A stretch of DNA of 64,000 bases from the NCBI RefSeq assembly GCF_001590905.1, contig NZ_BCTT01000006.1, positions 248,001-312,000 of the forward strand, written 5' to 3'. The position numbers were made by a program, and so were the translations under genes. Position 1 is the first letter of the stretch. Each line of letters starts with the position of its first letter. Positions 34,366-44,679 of this stretch are shown here, one piece after another. The notes under the pieces were generated by a model. That model had not been told where the DNA came from, did not search any database, and worked only from the letters and a program-made list of their open reading frames with translations. The DNA comes from Serratia grimesii NBRC 13537. Lineage in GTDB: Bacteria; Pseudomonadota; Gammaproteobacteria; Enterobacterales; Enterobacteriaceae.

Positions 34366-34836
34366 TCAGAAAGGCTTGGTCGGCAGGTATTTACCGTCCA
34401 GGGTGATCACCGCGCGTTCGCCACCGTCCGGATCCGGCACTTTTTTGATATCCAGTTTGAAGTTAATCGCGCTGATAATGCCGTCGCCAAACTGCTCATG
34501 TACCAGTGCTTTCAGCGTGGAACCGTAAATTTGCACCATTTCGTAAAAGCGATAAATGGTCGGATCGGTCGGTACACCGCCAGGGATGCTGCCGCGTAGC
34601 GGAATGGTTTGCAGCAGACGCACGGCGTCTTCGTCCAGATCAAGCTTAGCGGCAACAACGCGGGCAGCTTGTTCTGGTAGCGGATGCTGGCCCAGCAGTG
34701 CCGCGGTGACAAACGCCAAACTCAGGCCAGTACCTTCATTAATCGCTTCGAAGGTCAGATTTTTGCGGATCTTAGCGTCCATAATGATGTCGGTTAAGGC
34801 TTCGCGTGAAGATGAGTGATGCAGTGACTGTGTCAT
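34366..34836 (-). CDS. cynS: cyanase CynS
   Basis: 156 residues, the length of E. coli cyanase. The N-terminal helical domain is DNA-binding-like ([41 protein letters not shown]). The catalytic domain contains the Arg and Glu of [12 protein letters not shown] and the Ser of [11 protein letters not shown] that line the active site. It converts cyanate plus bicarbonate to carbamate (then ammonia) and CO2. It is in an operon with cynT (21 bases between them); the divergent cynR would activate both. Confidence 0.97.
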   Translation of the reverse strand: MTQSLHHSSSREALTDIIMDAKIRKNLTFEAINEGTGLSLAFVTAALLGQHPLPEQAARVVAAKLDLDEDAVRLLQTIPLRGSIPGGVPTDPTIYRFYEMVQIYGSTLKALVHEQFGDGIISAINFKLDIKKVPDPDGGERAVITLDGKYLPTKPF

Positions 34837-34857
34837 ATTGTCTCCTTAATAATGAAA

Positions 34858-35511
34858 TTAAAAACGTGGTACGGCAGGGGTTGCCGTGACATCAGGATTA
34901 GTGGCCAGTGGAATAAAACGACGGGTTTCACCGTCCAGCGCTTCAATGCAACCGCTGGCGATGTCATAAACCCAGCCGTGCAGTTTCAATCGCCCTTGTT
35001 CAAGCGCCAGGGCAACGGACGGATGGGTTTTAATATTGGTCAACTGTGCGATGACGTTTTCACGTACCATCGAACTGACGCGCTCCTCCTTGGATATGTG
35101 CTGATACGCCTGATTTACCGCCTTGGCGGAATCGGCATAGCGCAGCCAGTTAGCCACGGTTGGCATATGATCCAGGCACTGGCAAGTAGCAATCGCAGTC
35201 ATCGCACCACAGTCGGAATGCCCGCAGATCACGATATCTTCCACTTCGAGTGCAGAGACGGCATATTCCACCGATGCGCAGACGCCACCGGGCTCTGGAC
35301 CAAATGAAGGCACAATATTGCCGGCATTACGGATCACAAACAGGTCGCCAGGTTCTCGCTGGGTAATCAGTTCTGGCACCAGACGGCTGTCAGAACATGA
35401 GATAAACAGGGTGCGTGGGCTTTGTTGAGTAGCCAATTGCTGGAACAATGCCGTACGTTCGACGAATGCTTCGCGCTGGAACTTCAGAAAACCCTCGATC
35501 ACTTCTTTCAT
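34858..35511 (-). CDS. cynT: beta-carbonic anhydrase CynT
   Basis: 217 residues. The beta-class zinc ligands are in [12 protein letters not shown] and [12 protein letters not shown]. It returns CO2 to bicarbonate so that cyanase does not exhaust its bicarbonate substrate. It is the first gene of the cynTS operon and is divergent from cynR, as in E. coli. Confidence 0.96.
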   Translation of the reverse strand: MKEVIEGFLKFQREAFVERTALFQQLATQQSPRTLFISCSDSRLVPELITQREPGDLFVIRNAGNIVPSFGPEPGGVCASVEYAVSALEVEDIVICGHSDCGAMTAIATCQCLDHMPTVANWLRYADSAKAVNQAYQHISKEERVSSMVRENVIAQLTNIKTHPSVALALEQGRLKLHGWVYDIASGCIEALDGETRRFIPLATNPDVTATPAVPRF

Positions 35512-35569
35512 AATTTCTCCATCGGGTTGCTGTTAAGCGATGGATGTATCTTGCGCTGTGCTAGCTATA

Positions 35570-35600
35570 GGGTCTAAGACCCATTTATAATGATAGTCAT
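35570..35600. promoter_or_regulatory. CynR-site candidates in the cynT-cynR gap
   Basis: GGGTCTAAGACCC at 35570-35582 is a perfect 5-base inverted repeat around TAA. ATGATAGTCAT at 35590-35600 is a second one. Both lie in the 114-base divergent gap, where a LysR activator is expected to bind. Confidence 0.5.
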
Positions 35601-35625
35601 AGGAATTACTAATAGTAGGTGCGCT

Positions 35626-36528
35626 ATGTTGTTACGACATATCCGTTATTTTCTTGCTGTAGCCGAGCAGGGCAATTTCACCCGCGCGGCCGAAGCCTTG
35701 CATGTCTCACAGCCGACGTTATCGCAGCAAATCAAACAGTTGGAAGAGCAACTTGGCACACCCCTGTTTGATCGCAGTGGCCGTGCGGTGCGTTTGACCG
35801 ACGCTGGCGTTGCCTGGATGCGTTATGCCCGACTGGCATTGCAAGATCTGGAAGCGGGAACGCGGGCAATTCACGATGTGGCGACATTGGAACGCGGCAG
35901 CCTGCGGTTAGCGATGACGCCAACGTTTACTGCCTATTTGGTTGGTCCGGTTATTGATGCTTTTTATCAGCGCCATCCGGGGATATCGTTGAGTATTCAA
36001 GAGTTGACGCAGGACAGAATCGAGGCGTTGTTGGCGGAGGACCGACTGGATCTGGGCATAGCTTTCGGCCAGGCACAATCGACGGATATTACGGCTGAAG
36101 ACCTATTTAGTGAGTCCTTGGAGATGATGGTGGGTGTTAACCACCCCCTGGCCCAACAGCAACACCCTTTGACGGCGGAAGAGTTTGGCCGGCAACCCCT
36201 TGCGTTGCTGAGCGAGGATTTCGCGACCCGCCAGTTTATCGACAGTTATTGCCGTCAGCAGGGTATCCGGCCACAGGTGGCCGTTGAGGCCAATGCTATT
36301 GGCGCTATCGTTGAAATTGTACGCCGCGGTCAGCTCGCCACTGTGTTACCCGCGGCGATTTCCCAGGCAAATCCGCAGTTGCGCTCAGTGCCGTTGAATA
36401 GCGCGATGCCTGCTCGTCGGGCGGTATTGTTGCAACGGAAAGACGCGTACCGCAGTGCGGCATTGCGGGCATTTGTGACTGTTTTGCATCAGCAGGATTT
36501 GATGTCGGCACATTCCAACCCGGTATAA
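35626..36528 (+). CDS. cynR: cyn operon LysR-type activator CynR
   Basis: 300 residues from the ATG at 35626, the size of CynR; a start 12 codons upstream is unlikely. The helix-turn-helix reads MLLRHIRYFLAVAEQGNFTRAAEALHVSQPTLSQQIKQLEEQLGTPLFDRSGRAV. The rest is the LysR effector-binding domain (ALLAEDRLDLGIAFGQ). CynR activates cynTS with cyanate and represses itself. Its divergent position next to cynT supports the assignment. Confidence 0.93.
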   Translation: MLLRHIRYFLAVAEQGNFTRAAEALHVSQPTLSQQIKQLEEQLGTPLFDRSGRAVRLTDAGVAWMRYARLALQDLEAGTRAIHDVATLERGSLRLAMTPTFTAYLVGPVIDAFYQRHPGISLSIQELTQDRIEALLAEDRLDLGIAFGQAQSTDITAEDLFSESLEMMVGVNHPLAQQQHPLTAEEFGRQPLALLSEDFATRQFIDSYCRQQGIRPQVAVEANAIGAIVEIVRRGQLATVLPAAISQANPQLRSVPLNSAMPARRAVLLQRKDAYRSAALRAFVTVLHQQDLMSAHSNPV

Positions 36529-36552
36529 AACCGGTTGAATAGGGAGACTTTT

Positions 36553-36969
36553 ATGAAAATGATTTTTCGCGTTGTGGCTTTGCTTGTTGTTTCTTTCTGT
36601 TCCCTCAACGCTTACACCGCTGAGCAAAGCAGTGAAGAGACAGAAAATGTTTTATCCAAAGTCAGCAATTTCTCTTTGGGAATGAATGGGTTTGTTGGCA
36701 TTGGCAGCGTTGGCGAAACCGAGTTAATAAAAATCCTGACCTATCAGGATGCGGGAGCCATTTTCTTGCGTATTGCCAAAAAACCGCAGGCAACGCCAGA
36801 AGCGAAACTTTATGCCGCCTGTGGCTTAAAAAAGCTAAATAACAACGACGGCGAAGCCGATTTTACCCAAGAGTGGGATAAACCGGTTTCGGTATTGAAA
36901 GGGGATGTTTTAAGGACAGAAAAGTTTAAAGATGTTTATTTCAGTATCTTAAAACATGGCTGCTGGTGA
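36553..36969 (+). CDS. small exported protein of unknown function
   Basis: 138 residues from the ATG at 36553 with GGGAGA upstream. The N-terminal hydrophobic stretch MIFRVVALLVVSFCSLNAYTA is a likely signal peptide. The mature part (SSEETENVLSKVSNFSLGMNGFVGIGSVGETELIKILTYQD, then LYAACGLKKLNNNDGEADFTQEW) has no motif I recognise; two Cys near residues 96 and 137 could form a disulphide. It lies 24 bases after cynR, but no functional link is evident. Confidence 0.7.
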   Translation: MKMIFRVVALLVVSFCSLNAYTAEQSSEETENVLSKVSNFSLGMNGFVGIGSVGETELIKILTYQDAGAIFLRIAKKPQATPEAKLYAACGLKKLNNNDGEADFTQEWDKPVSVLKGDVLRTEKFKDVYFSILKHGCW

Positions 36970-37047
36970 TTTCGTTAGTGCAGAAAGCACATTGGCACAG
37001 GATTCCCCGCCAGATGGATAATACCGGGTTGGCGGTATCCGGTTCTG

Positions 37048-37965
37048 TCACCTAATTATGGCGCTTTGCAGACAAGGTTCCTGCTGCCAGCGGTGGCTCA
37101 GAAATTCGACCAACGCCCGAGCCGCTGGCCCCACAGGCCCCGGTGGATAAACGGAATAAACCCCTGTCTCTCTACCCGTCCATTGCGGCAACACCTGCAC
37201 CAACTGACCCAAACTGATGGCGTCAGCCATGGTAGCTGCGGAATGAAACGCGATACCTTGTCCATCGAGACAAAACTGTTTAACTGCATCACTGTTGTCT
37301 GCACGCATCCTGCCCTTGGGGCGAAAAAGGGTTTCGCCTTCAGGGCCAAACAGGCGCCAATTATCACCGTCGTGGCTCGCGGTAGAAACCAGACACTCGT
37401 GCCATTGCAACTCCTTCAGGGTTTCCGGTATACCACGCTGCTGCAGGTAGTTCGGCGCGGCAACAAGAATGCGCCGATTATTGAGCAACTTGCGTGCTAC
37501 AAGGCTCGAGTCTGGCAGGCGGCCGATACGGATTGCCACGGCTACGTGTTCTGCGACTATGTCGACATAACGGTCAGTCATCAGCAGGTCTATCCGTAAT
37601 TTTGGATAGTGCATCATAAAGGCTGACAGGTGCGGCGCGACGTGAAGGCGACCAAAGGACAGAGAAGTACTAACCCGCAGTGTTCCCCGAGGCTGGTTTT
37701 GCTCATCGCGCATACGTTCATATGCTATGTGCAATTGCTCAAGTGCGGCACTGCAATCGGTAAAGTAACGCTGGCCAGCATCGGTCAGCGACATGGCCCG
37801 AGTGGTGCGATTGATCAGCAGCATATCAACCTGCAGCTCAAGTTTTTTGACCAGGCGACTAATCGCCGAAGGGGTCATATTGAGCCTTTGTGCCGCCTTG
37901 GCGAAGCTTTGGTGTTCCGCCACAGTGACAAAGACTTTCACCAGATGCAGGGAAGGTTCTTCCAT
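37048..37965 (-). CDS. LysR-family regulator
   Basis: 305 residues. The helix-turn-helix region is HLVKVFVTVAEHQSFAKAAQRLNMTPSAISRLVKKLELQVDMLLINRTTRAMSLTDAG. The effector domain has LRVSTSLSFGRLHVAPHLSAFMMHYPKLRIDLLMTDRYVDIVAEHVAVAIRIG. It is divergent from the PEP-mutase-like gene at 38057 with a 91-base gap and is probably its regulator. Confidence 0.93.
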   Translation of the reverse strand: MEEPSLHLVKVFVTVAEHQSFAKAAQRLNMTPSAISRLVKKLELQVDMLLINRTTRAMSLTDAGQRYFTDCSAALEQLHIAYERMRDEQNQPRGTLRVSTSLSFGRLHVAPHLSAFMMHYPKLRIDLLMTDRYVDIVAEHVAVAIRIGRLPDSSLVARKLLNNRRILVAAPNYLQQRGIPETLKELQWHECLVSTASHDGDNWRLFGPEGETLFRPKGRMRADNSDAVKQFCLDGQGIAFHSAATMADAISLGQLVQVLPQWTGRETGVYSVYPPGPVGPAARALVEFLSHRWQQEPCLQSAIIR

Positions 37966-38056
37966 TCGTTCTCCTGAGGAATGAATATCTGAAATTCGCG
38001 GCTATTATCATCCAGATTGACGATGGTTAGAATGCGTTTTTTCTTGGGAGAATTTT

Positions 38057-38866
38057 ATGGACCTCAACAGTAACGCCACCATTTTTGCCAATTTACACCG
38101 CCAGCGACATCCCTTGCGTCTGCCCAATGCCTGGGATGCCGGCAGTGCATTATTGATTGAAAGCCTCGGTGCGGCGGCGATCGCGACTACCAGCGCCGGT
38201 GTTGCCTGGTCACTTGGCTACCGCGACGGGGATCAGTTGCCGTTGGAACCCCATCTGGCGAGCATAGCGGCAATAGCCCGGGTGATTAAAGTGCCGCTCA
38301 GTGTCGACATTGAAGGCGGCTATGCCACGCATGAACATAGCTTCGAAAATGTAGTAGCCCGCTTTATTGATGTTGGTGCGGTTGGCATCAATATTCAGGA
38401 TGGTGCAGGCTCCCCGCAAATACTGTGCGAAAAAATTAGTCAGGCGCGTAGTGTGGCGGAACGCTTGGGCGTCAAACTGTATATTAATGCCCGAACGGAT
38501 GTTTATGCGCGTAATCTGACTTCTGCCGCCAAGCGGATGGATGAGACGCTGTTGCGAGCAAAACTTTATCGCGACGCCGGAGCCGACGGTCTGTTCGTTC
38601 TGGGGGTGACAGATCCGGAAGCGATCCGTCAGATTGCCGGCAATACTGATCTGTTACTCAACGTAATCACCTGGCCTGGTCTTCTGCCCGCCGACAGGCT
38701 GGCTGAACTTGGCGTTCGGCGAGTGAGTGTTGGTTCATGGATCCCGCAAACGCTGTGGGCAAGCACTATCAAATTAGCCGCGGGCTTTTTGGCTGACGGC
38801 AACTCAGAGCCGTTATTCACAGATGCGGCATCTTATGCGGATATCAACGGTCATTTTCCGGATTAA
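38057..38866 (+). CDS. isocitrate lyase / PEP mutase-family protein
   Basis: 269 residues. The family start is LPNAWDAGSALLIESLGAAAIATTSAGVAWSLGYRDGD; the Asp/Glu metal-binding region is VPLSVDIEGGYATHEHSFENVVARFIDVGAVGINIQDG, and INARTDVYARN follows. These TIM-barrel enzymes cleave or form C-C or C-P bonds using an enolate. The canonical isocitrate lyase KKCGH motif is absent, as expected for the PEP-mutase subgroup. The divergent LysR gene is the likely regulator. The reaction is unknown. Confidence 0.88.
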   Translation: MDLNSNATIFANLHRQRHPLRLPNAWDAGSALLIESLGAAAIATTSAGVAWSLGYRDGDQLPLEPHLASIAAIARVIKVPLSVDIEGGYATHEHSFENVVARFIDVGAVGINIQDGAGSPQILCEKISQARSVAERLGVKLYINARTDVYARNLTSAAKRMDETLLRAKLYRDAGADGLFVLGVTDPEAIRQIAGNTDLLLNVITWPGLLPADRLAELGVRRVSVGSWIPQTLWASTIKLAAGFLADGNSEPLFTDAASYADINGHFPD

Positions 38867-39049
38867 CCCGCTTGTCTGTCGGGTGGGGGTTACCGCATCC
38901 GACCGTTCTGGCAAACAATCTGCTTGCCTGGCTTCCACCACCGCCGCATCTTTGCTCAAATTGTCACCGAAACTTCCCGCGATCTCTTATCCCCGTTATG
39001 GCATAATGCGCGCCAAATCACATTCCCAATGATATGAAGAGCGAGCGCT

Positions 39050-40642
39050 GTGTTAAGCACTAACAACATCACTATGCAGTTTGGCAGTAAGCCGCTGTTT
39101 GAAAACATCTCCGTCAAGTTTGGCGGCGGTAACCGTTATGGTTTGATCGGGGCCAACGGCTGCGGTAAATCCACCTTTATGAAAATCCTGGGTGGCGATC
39201 TGGTACCGAGCGGCGGCAACGTGTTCCTCGACCCGAACGAGCGTCTGGGTAAACTGCGTCAGGATCAGTTCGCTTTTGAGCAATACAGCGTGCTGGACAC
39301 CGTTATCATGGGCCACCATGAACTGTGGGCAGTGAAAGAAGAGCGTGACCGTATTTACGCGATGGCCGAAATGAGCGAAGAAGACGGCTATAAAGTGGCC
39401 GATCTGGAAGTGGCTTACGGCGAAATGGACGGTTACACTGCCGAAGCGCGTGCCGGCGAACTGTTGCTCGGTGTAGGCATTCCGGTTGAACAGCATTACG
39501 GCCCAATGAGCGAAATTGCACCGGGCTTCAAGCTGCGTGTATTGCTGGCACAGGCGCTGTTCTCCGATCCGGAAATCTTGCTACTCGATGAACCGACGAA
39601 CAACCTGGACATCGATACTATTCGTTGGCTGGAGCAGGTGCTGAACGAACGTAACAGCACCATGGTTATCATTTCGCACGACCGTCACTTCCTGAACATG
39701 GTGTGTACTCACATGGCGGATCTGGATTACGGCGAACTGCGTGTCTATCCAGGCAACTACGACGAATACATGACGGCGGCGACTCAGTCGCGTGAACGTC
39801 TGATGGCGGATAACGCGAAGAAAAAGGCACAGATTAACGAACTGCAATCGTTCGTGAGCCGCTTTAGCGCCAACGCCTCCAAATCAAAACAAGCAACTTC
39901 ACGTGCCCGCCAGATAGACAAAATCCAGCTGGAAGAAGTGAAGGCGTCAAGCCGTCAGAACCCGTTCATCCGTTTCGATCAGGACAAGAAACTGTTCCGT
40001 AACGCCTTGGAAGTCGAAGCATTGACCAAAGGCTTCGACAACGGTCCACTGTTCAGCAAGCTTAACCTGATGGTTGAAGTCGGCGAAAAAGTCGCGGTAT
40101 TGGGTCCGAACGGTATTGGTAAGTCTACCTTGCTGAAAACGTTGGTTGGCGATTCACAGCCGGACAGCGGCAGCGTGAAATGGTCTGAAAACGCCAAGAT
40201 CGGTTACTACGCACAGGATCACGAATACGAGTTCGATGACACCCTGACGGTATTTGACTGGATGAGCCAGTGGAAACAGGAAAAAGACGACGAGCAAGCG
40301 GTGCGTAGCGTGCTGGGTCGTTTGCTGTTCAGCCAGGACGATATCAAGAAGAAAGTGAAGGTGTTGTCTGGTGGTGAGAAGGGCCGCATGTTGTTCGGTA
40401 AGCTGATGATGCAGCGCCCTAACATCCTGATTATGGATGAACCGACGAACCACCTGGACATGGAATCCATCGAGTCGCTGAACATGGCGTTGGAAATGTA
40501 TGAAGGCACCTTGATCTTCGTTTCCCACGACCGCGAATTCGTTAGCTCGTTGGCAACCCGCGTGCTGGAAATGACACCGACCAAGGTGATCGACTTTACC
40601 GGCAACTACGAAGACTACCTGCGTAGCCAGGGTATCGTATAA
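39050..40642 (+). CDS. ybiT: ABC-F protein YbiT
   Basis: 530 residues, from a GTG at 39050; the E. coli protein also has this length. Two ATPase domains: Walker [10 protein letters not shown] and GPNGIGKST; signature motifs in the [11 protein letters not shown] region; Walker [15 protein letters not shown] and [14 protein letters not shown]. The linker [15 protein letters not shown] between them is typical of ABC-F proteins, which act on ribosomes rather than in transport. There are no transmembrane segments. A terminator follows at 40698. Confidence 0.95.
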   Translation: MLSTNNITMQFGSKPLFENISVKFGGGNRYGLIGANGCGKSTFMKILGGDLVPSGGNVFLDPNERLGKLRQDQFAFEQYSVLDTVIMGHHELWAVKEERDRIYAMAEMSEEDGYKVADLEVAYGEMDGYTAEARAGELLLGVGIPVEQHYGPMSEIAPGFKLRVLLAQALFSDPEILLLDEPTNNLDIDTIRWLEQVLNERNSTMVIISHDRHFLNMVCTHMADLDYGELRVYPGNYDEYMTAATQSRERLMADNAKKKAQINELQSFVSRFSANASKSKQATSRARQIDKIQLEEVKASSRQNPFIRFDQDKKLFRNALEVEALTKGFDNGPLFSKLNLMVEVGEKVAVLGPNGIGKSTLLKTLVGDSQPDSGSVKWSENAKIGYYAQDHEYEFDDTLTVFDWMSQWKQEKDDEQAVRSVLGRLLFSQDDIKKKVKVLSGGEKGRMLFGKLMMQRPNILIMDEPTNHLDMESIESLNMALEMYEGTLIFVSHDREFVSSLATRVLEMTPTKVIDFTGNYEDYLRSQGIV

Positions 40643-40697
40643 CTCTCAGGTAGGGGCGCTGCATGCTGCGCCCAAAGAAGATAACCAGTGATAATCT

Positions 40698-40723
40698 AAG
40701 GCGGGAATATTCCCGCCTTTTTT
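40698..40723 (+). terminator. terminator of ybiT
   Basis: A perfect 22-base inverted repeat at 40698-40719 (arms AAGGCGGGAAT and ATTCCCGCCTT), followed by T residues to 40723. It is 55 bases past the ybiT stop and 8 bases before the convergent moeB stop. Confidence 0.9.
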
Positions 40724-40730
40724 GTGTCTG

Positions 40731-41486
40731 CTATTCTCCGCCACACACCTCGCACTGCGGATTCTTCGGCAGTTTCATTTCGCGGAACTGCATGGTCATG
40801 GCATCAAACATAAGTAGTTTACCGGTGAGGGGCTGACCGTATTGTGTCAGTAGCTTGATGGCTTCCATGGCCTGTAAGGTGCCAATCGTGCCGACCAGCG
40901 GTGCCATCACTCCGGCTTCAACACAGGTTAACGCGTTGTCACCGAATAACCGGCTCAGGCAGCGGTAACAAGGTTCGTCAGGTTGATAGGTAAAGACACT
41001 GAGTTGCCCCTCCATGCGGATCGCCGCACCGGATACTAATGGTGTGCGTTGTGCATGACACAGACGGTTCAGCAAGTCGCGTGTCGCCACGTTGTCTGTG
41101 CAATCCAGCACCAAATCACAGGCGGCAATCTGCGCCGCCATCTGTTCGTCGTCCAGTTGCCCATCAAGTGTATCAATGTGGACATGGGGATTGATCCCGC
41201 TTAATTCGATGCGGGCAGATTCAACTTTTGTCATGCCGATGCGCGCGTCGCGATGCAGAATCTGGCGTTGCAGGTTGGAGAGCGAAACGGTGTCGAAATC
41301 AACCAACGTCAGGTGACCCACGCCCGCCGCAGCCAGATAGGGGGCTGCGGCGCAACCTAATCCACCGAGGCCGACAATCAGCACCCGTGCGGCTTTCAGT
41401 TTCTCTTGGCCGTCGAAGTCGAAGCCACGCAGGATAATTTGGCGGTTATAGCGGAGTGCTTCGGCATCGGTTAATTCCGGCAGCAT
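40731..41486 (-). CDS. moeB: molybdopterin-synthase adenylyltransferase MoeB
   Basis: 251 residues. It is a ThiF/E1-like adenylating enzyme: nucleotide-binding GLGGLGCAAAPYLAAAG, the RYNRQIIL start, the catalytic Arg/Asp region with LVLDCTDNVATR, and the zinc cysteines CYRC and CEVCGG. It adenylates the C terminus of MoaD so that it can be sulphurated during molybdopterin synthesis. It is the second gene of moeAB, 2 bases after moeA. The window also holds a molybdoenzyme (5974-6762) that would need this cofactor. Confidence 0.96.
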   Translation of the reverse strand: MLPELTDAEALRYNRQIILRGFDFDGQEKLKAARVLIVGLGGLGCAAAPYLAAAGVGHLTLVDFDTVSLSNLQRQILHRDARIGMTKVESARIELSGINPHVHIDTLDGQLDDEQMAAQIAACDLVLDCTDNVATRDLLNRLCHAQRTPLVSGAAIRMEGQLSVFTYQPDEPCYRCLSRLFGDNALTCVEAGVMAPLVGTIGTLQAMEAIKLLTQYGQPLTGKLLMFDAMTMQFREMKLPKNPQCEVCGGE

Positions 41487-41488
41487 AT

Positions 41489-42727
41489 TCAGTTCCTCAG
41501 CAGGGCGTTGAAGGGCTCAATTTCGACCATTTCGCCTGCAGCAACAGAGCCGCGTTCACGCTCCAAGACGATAAAGCAGTTACCCTGACTGAACGAACTG
41601 AATATGTGTGACCCTTGATGCCCGGTGGTACTCACTTCTAACTCACCCTGTGCATTGCTGGTAAACACACCACGCTGAAAATCGAGGCGGCCAGGTGCCT
41701 TCTTCAATGGCGTCAATGCACGTGCTTTTAGACGCGGTGGCAACTGCCAGTCGCTGTGACCGGCCAGTTTTGCCAGTAACGGTTGCACCAGTTGGTAGAA
41801 GGTCAGGGCGGCAGAAACCGGGTTGCCCGGCAGACCGCAGAACCAGGCATGTTTTAATTTACCGAAAGCGAAAGGTTTACCCGGCTTGATTGCCAGCTTC
41901 CAGAAACTGACTTCACCCAGTTCATCCAGCATCTGCTTGGTGTAGTCGGCTTCACCCACGGAGACGCCACCGCTGCTGATCACCACATCGGCCTGGCTGT
42001 CCGCCTGCTCGAAAGCGGCGCGTAGCGCTTCTTGATTGTCGCGGATAATGCCCAGGTCGATCACCTCGCAGCCCAGCTGTTCCAGCATCAGGCGTACTGC
42101 AAAGCGATTGGTATCGTAGATTTGCCCAGCCTGTAACGGCTGGCCGACCGGCTGTAACTCGTCGCCGGTAGAGAATACCGCGACTTTCAGTTTGCGCATC
42201 ACCTGGACTTCGGCAACGCCGAGCGACGCCAACAACGGTAACTGTGCTGCACCTAATCTCACACCTGCCGGCAACACGCCTGCACCCTGACGAATATCTT
42301 CCCCCGCCAAACGGATGTTTTGCCCGTTTTGCACCTCAGCGGTGAAGCGTACGCCGACATCGCTCACTTCTGCTTGCTCCTGCATGATCACGGCCTCTGT
42401 GCCGGCAGGGACAGGCGCGCCGGTCATGATGCGAATACAGGTATTTAGCGGCCAGTCACCGTTGAACGGTGCACCAGCAAAGGCTTTCCCCGCCACAGGC
42501 AGCGGCGTGTTAGCCTGCAAATCGGTGAGGCGAACAGCGTAACCGTCCATGGCCGAGTTGGCGAACGGTGGCACATCAATAGGGGATATCACCGGTGCAG
42601 CAGTAATGCGGCCCGCGGCGGCGGTCAGGGCAATGGATTCAGTCTGCTGTAGGGGAGAAAGCAGGCTGAGCATCTTCTCTAATGCCTGCTCCAGGGAAAT
42701 GAGATCGGATGTATGACAATGATCCAT
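41489..42727 (-). CDS. moeA: molybdenum insertase MoeA
   Basis: 412 residues (E. coli 411). Conserved blocks are [65 protein letters not shown] and [15 protein letters not shown]. It ligates molybdate to adenylylated molybdopterin to make the active cofactor. It is the first gene of moeAB and is divergent from the DUF924 gene at 42821, 93 bases away. Confidence 0.96.
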   Translation of the reverse strand: MDHCHTSDLISLEQALEKMLSLLSPLQQTESIALTAAAGRITAAPVISPIDVPPFANSAMDGYAVRLTDLQANTPLPVAGKAFAGAPFNGDWPLNTCIRIMTGAPVPAGTEAVIMQEQAEVSDVGVRFTAEVQNGQNIRLAGEDIRQGAGVLPAGVRLGAAQLPLLASLGVAEVQVMRKLKVAVFSTGDELQPVGQPLQAGQIYDTNRFAVRLMLEQLGCEVIDLGIIRDNQEALRAAFEQADSQADVVISSGGVSVGEADYTKQMLDELGEVSFWKLAIKPGKPFAFGKLKHAWFCGLPGNPVSAALTFYQLVQPLLAKLAGHSDWQLPPRLKARALTPLKKAPGRLDFQRGVFTSNAQGELEVSTTGHQGSHIFSSFSQGNCFIVLERERGSVAAGEMVEIEPFNALLRN

Positions 42728-42820
42728 TGGGGGAACTCCGTAATCAGGGTGCGCGAAATTTTCGGCAAAGTAGGGGTATTATGAAGGATGCTATGCTGAA
42801 GTAAACAACAGGAGGCAGTG

Positions 42821-43357
42821 ATGCACAGACAGGTATTAGACTTCTGGTTCGATGAGATCGAACCGGCTTTGTGGTTCAAAAAGGATGATGATTTTGATCG
42901 CCTTCTGCATACGCGTTTTAATGAGATTTGGCATGCCGCTGCCGCCGGGGAGTTGGCGCACTGGCGAGAAACCATTGAGGGACGGCTGGCGGAGGTGATT
43001 GTGCTCGATCAGTTTAGCCGCAACCTGTTCCGTGGTACACCACGTTCATTTGCCAGCGATTGCATGGCGCTGGTGTTAGCGCAAGAGGCGATCCGCAGTG
43101 GGCAGTGTGAGCAACTCAGCAAGGAACAACGGGGTTTTCTCTATTTGCCGTTTATGCACTCGGAATCGGCGCTGATTCATCAGCAGGCGCTGGTGTTGTA
43201 TACCGAGCTGGATAATGGTGACCAGTTGGCGTTTGAATTGCGGCATAAAGCCATTATTGACCGTTTTGGTCGTTACCCACATCGTAATGCGATATTAGGC
43301 CGCGTCTCAACCCCGGAAGAAGAGGCATTTTTGTTGTTGCCAGGTTCGGGGTTCTGA
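42821..43357 (+). CDS. DUF924-family protein
   Basis: 178 residues from the ATG at 42821 (GGAGG upstream; a GTG three bases before is less likely). Characteristic DUF924 blocks are VLDFWFDEIEPALWFKKDDDFD, LAEVIVLDQFSRNLFRGTPRSFASD and FLYLPFMHSESALIHQQALVLY, then RFGRYPHRNAILGR. The family is widespread and its biochemical role is unknown. It is divergent from moeA and followed by a long gap. Confidence 0.88.
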   Translation: MHRQVLDFWFDEIEPALWFKKDDDFDRLLHTRFNEIWHAAAAGELAHWRETIEGRLAEVIVLDQFSRNLFRGTPRSFASDCMALVLAQEAIRSGQCEQLSKEQRGFLYLPFMHSESALIHQQALVLYTELDNGDQLAFELRHKAIIDRFGRYPHRNAILGRVSTPEEEAFLLLPGSGF

Positions 43358-43703
43358 ATATTGATCATCTGCGTTCAGCCTGCAAAAAAACAGCAGGTTG
43401 AACGTGTAGCCGCGAGATATTCAGAGATATCGGTTATTTCTCTAGATAATAGTTCTCTATCTGCCAAGTGTTTTTACCAAAAATCCCAATCGTTATTTGT
43501 GACATTTTTAGTGCGTTCTAACTCTCTGTTTTTATTCCATTAAGCTATTTCAATGTGCGAAATAATCTAAGCGGGCTACGCTAAATGATGAGTGATGACT
43601 TAATGCTTTACATAGAATGCTGGGCTAAATATAGTCGGGAAAAGATAAAATAAATAATTATCAGCCCGGGAACGGTGCGGGATTAACACAGGGTGTCAGG
43701 CAA
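43358..43703. other. gap before iaaA with a 12-base-pair hairpin at 43372-43404
   Basis: 346 bases with no gene. A 12-base stem with one G-T pair is formed by 43372-43383 and 43393-43404 around the loop AAAAAAACA, shortly after the DUF924 stop. No T tract follows, so it may slow or process the transcript. The rest is AT-rich and should hold the promoter of the iaaA-gsi operon; I see no clear operator. Confidence 0.55.
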
Positions 43704-44660
43704 ATGAGCAAACCAGTGATTGCTATTCATGGCGGTGCGGGGGCGATTACCCGTGCGGCGCTGAGTGTTGAAAAGGAACACGAGTATATTTTGGCGTTAT
43801 CCAGCATTGTCGGTGCGGGCCAGGAAATTCTGGCCAGAGGCGGCAGCGCATTGGATGCGGTTACCGAAGCCGTAAGGCTACTGGAAGAGTGCCCGTTGTT
43901 TAATGCAGGCAAAGGTTCCGTATTTACTCATCAGGGCACGCATGAATTGGATGCCTGTGTGATGGATGGACGCACGTGTGATGCTGGTGCTGTGGCATGC
44001 GTGAGTCGGATACGTAATCCGGTGCTGGCTGCGCGCGCGGTATTGGAAAATAGCCAGCATGTCTTGTTCACCGCTGAGGGCGCAGAGAAATTCGCTGCCG
44101 CCCATGGCCTGGAAATGGTCTCTCCTGACTTCTTCTTTACCCAACAACGTTTCGACCAATTGCACCGTGCTCAGGCGGAGCAGGGACGCGTGCTGCTCGA
44201 TCATGATGGTGCAGCACAGGCCAGTGAGCCGATCGATCCCGATCGTAAATTCGGCACCGTGGGTGCGGTGGCGCTGGATGCATTAGGCAACCTGGCGGCG
44301 GCCACATCGACCGGCGGTATGACGAACAAACAAGCAGGCCGGGTGGGCGACACGCCAATTATCGGCGCCGGTTGTTACGCCAATAATGCCACCGTGGCCG
44401 TGTCCAGTACCGGCACGGGCGAAATATTCATGCGCGGCGTGTCGGCTTATGACGTTTCTGCCTTGATGGAGTATGCCGGCTTCAGTCTGCAGCAGGCCAG
44501 TGACCGGGTAGTAATGGAAAAGCTGCTGGCGATGGGCGGCAGCGGCGGCATGATCGCCATCGACAGTCACGGTAACGTGGCGCTACCTTTTAATAGTGAA
44601 GGCATGTACCGCGGTTTTGGTTATGTCGGCGATGCGCCGTCGGTAGGGATTTATCGCTAA
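43704..44660 (+). CDS. iaaA: isoaspartyl peptidase / L-asparaginase IaaA
   Basis: 318 residues (E. coli 321). It is an N-terminal nucleophile hydrolase: AIHGGAGAI at the start, the NAGKGSVFT block, and the autoproteolysis site [30 protein letters not shown] with the catalytic Thr of GTVG. It splits beta-aspartyl dipeptides in the cytoplasm. The gsiA start is 19 bases after the stop, so they form one operon as in E. coli. The conserved set links peptide breakdown with GsiABCD glutathione import. Confidence 0.95.
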   Translation: MSKPVIAIHGGAGAITRAALSVEKEHEYILALSSIVGAGQEILARGGSALDAVTEAVRLLEECPLFNAGKGSVFTHQGTHELDACVMDGRTCDAGAVACVSRIRNPVLAARAVLENSQHVLFTAEGAEKFAAAHGLEMVSPDFFFTQQRFDQLHRAQAEQGRVLLDHDGAAQASEPIDPDRKFGTVGAVALDALGNLAAATSTGGMTNKQAGRVGDTPIIGAGCYANNATVAVSSTGTGEIFMRGVSAYDVSALMEYAGFSLQQASDRVVMEKLLAMGGSGGMIAIDSHGNVALPFNSEGMYRGFGYVGDAPSVGIYR

Positions 44661-44679
44661 TCGATCACCAGGAGGGTGC

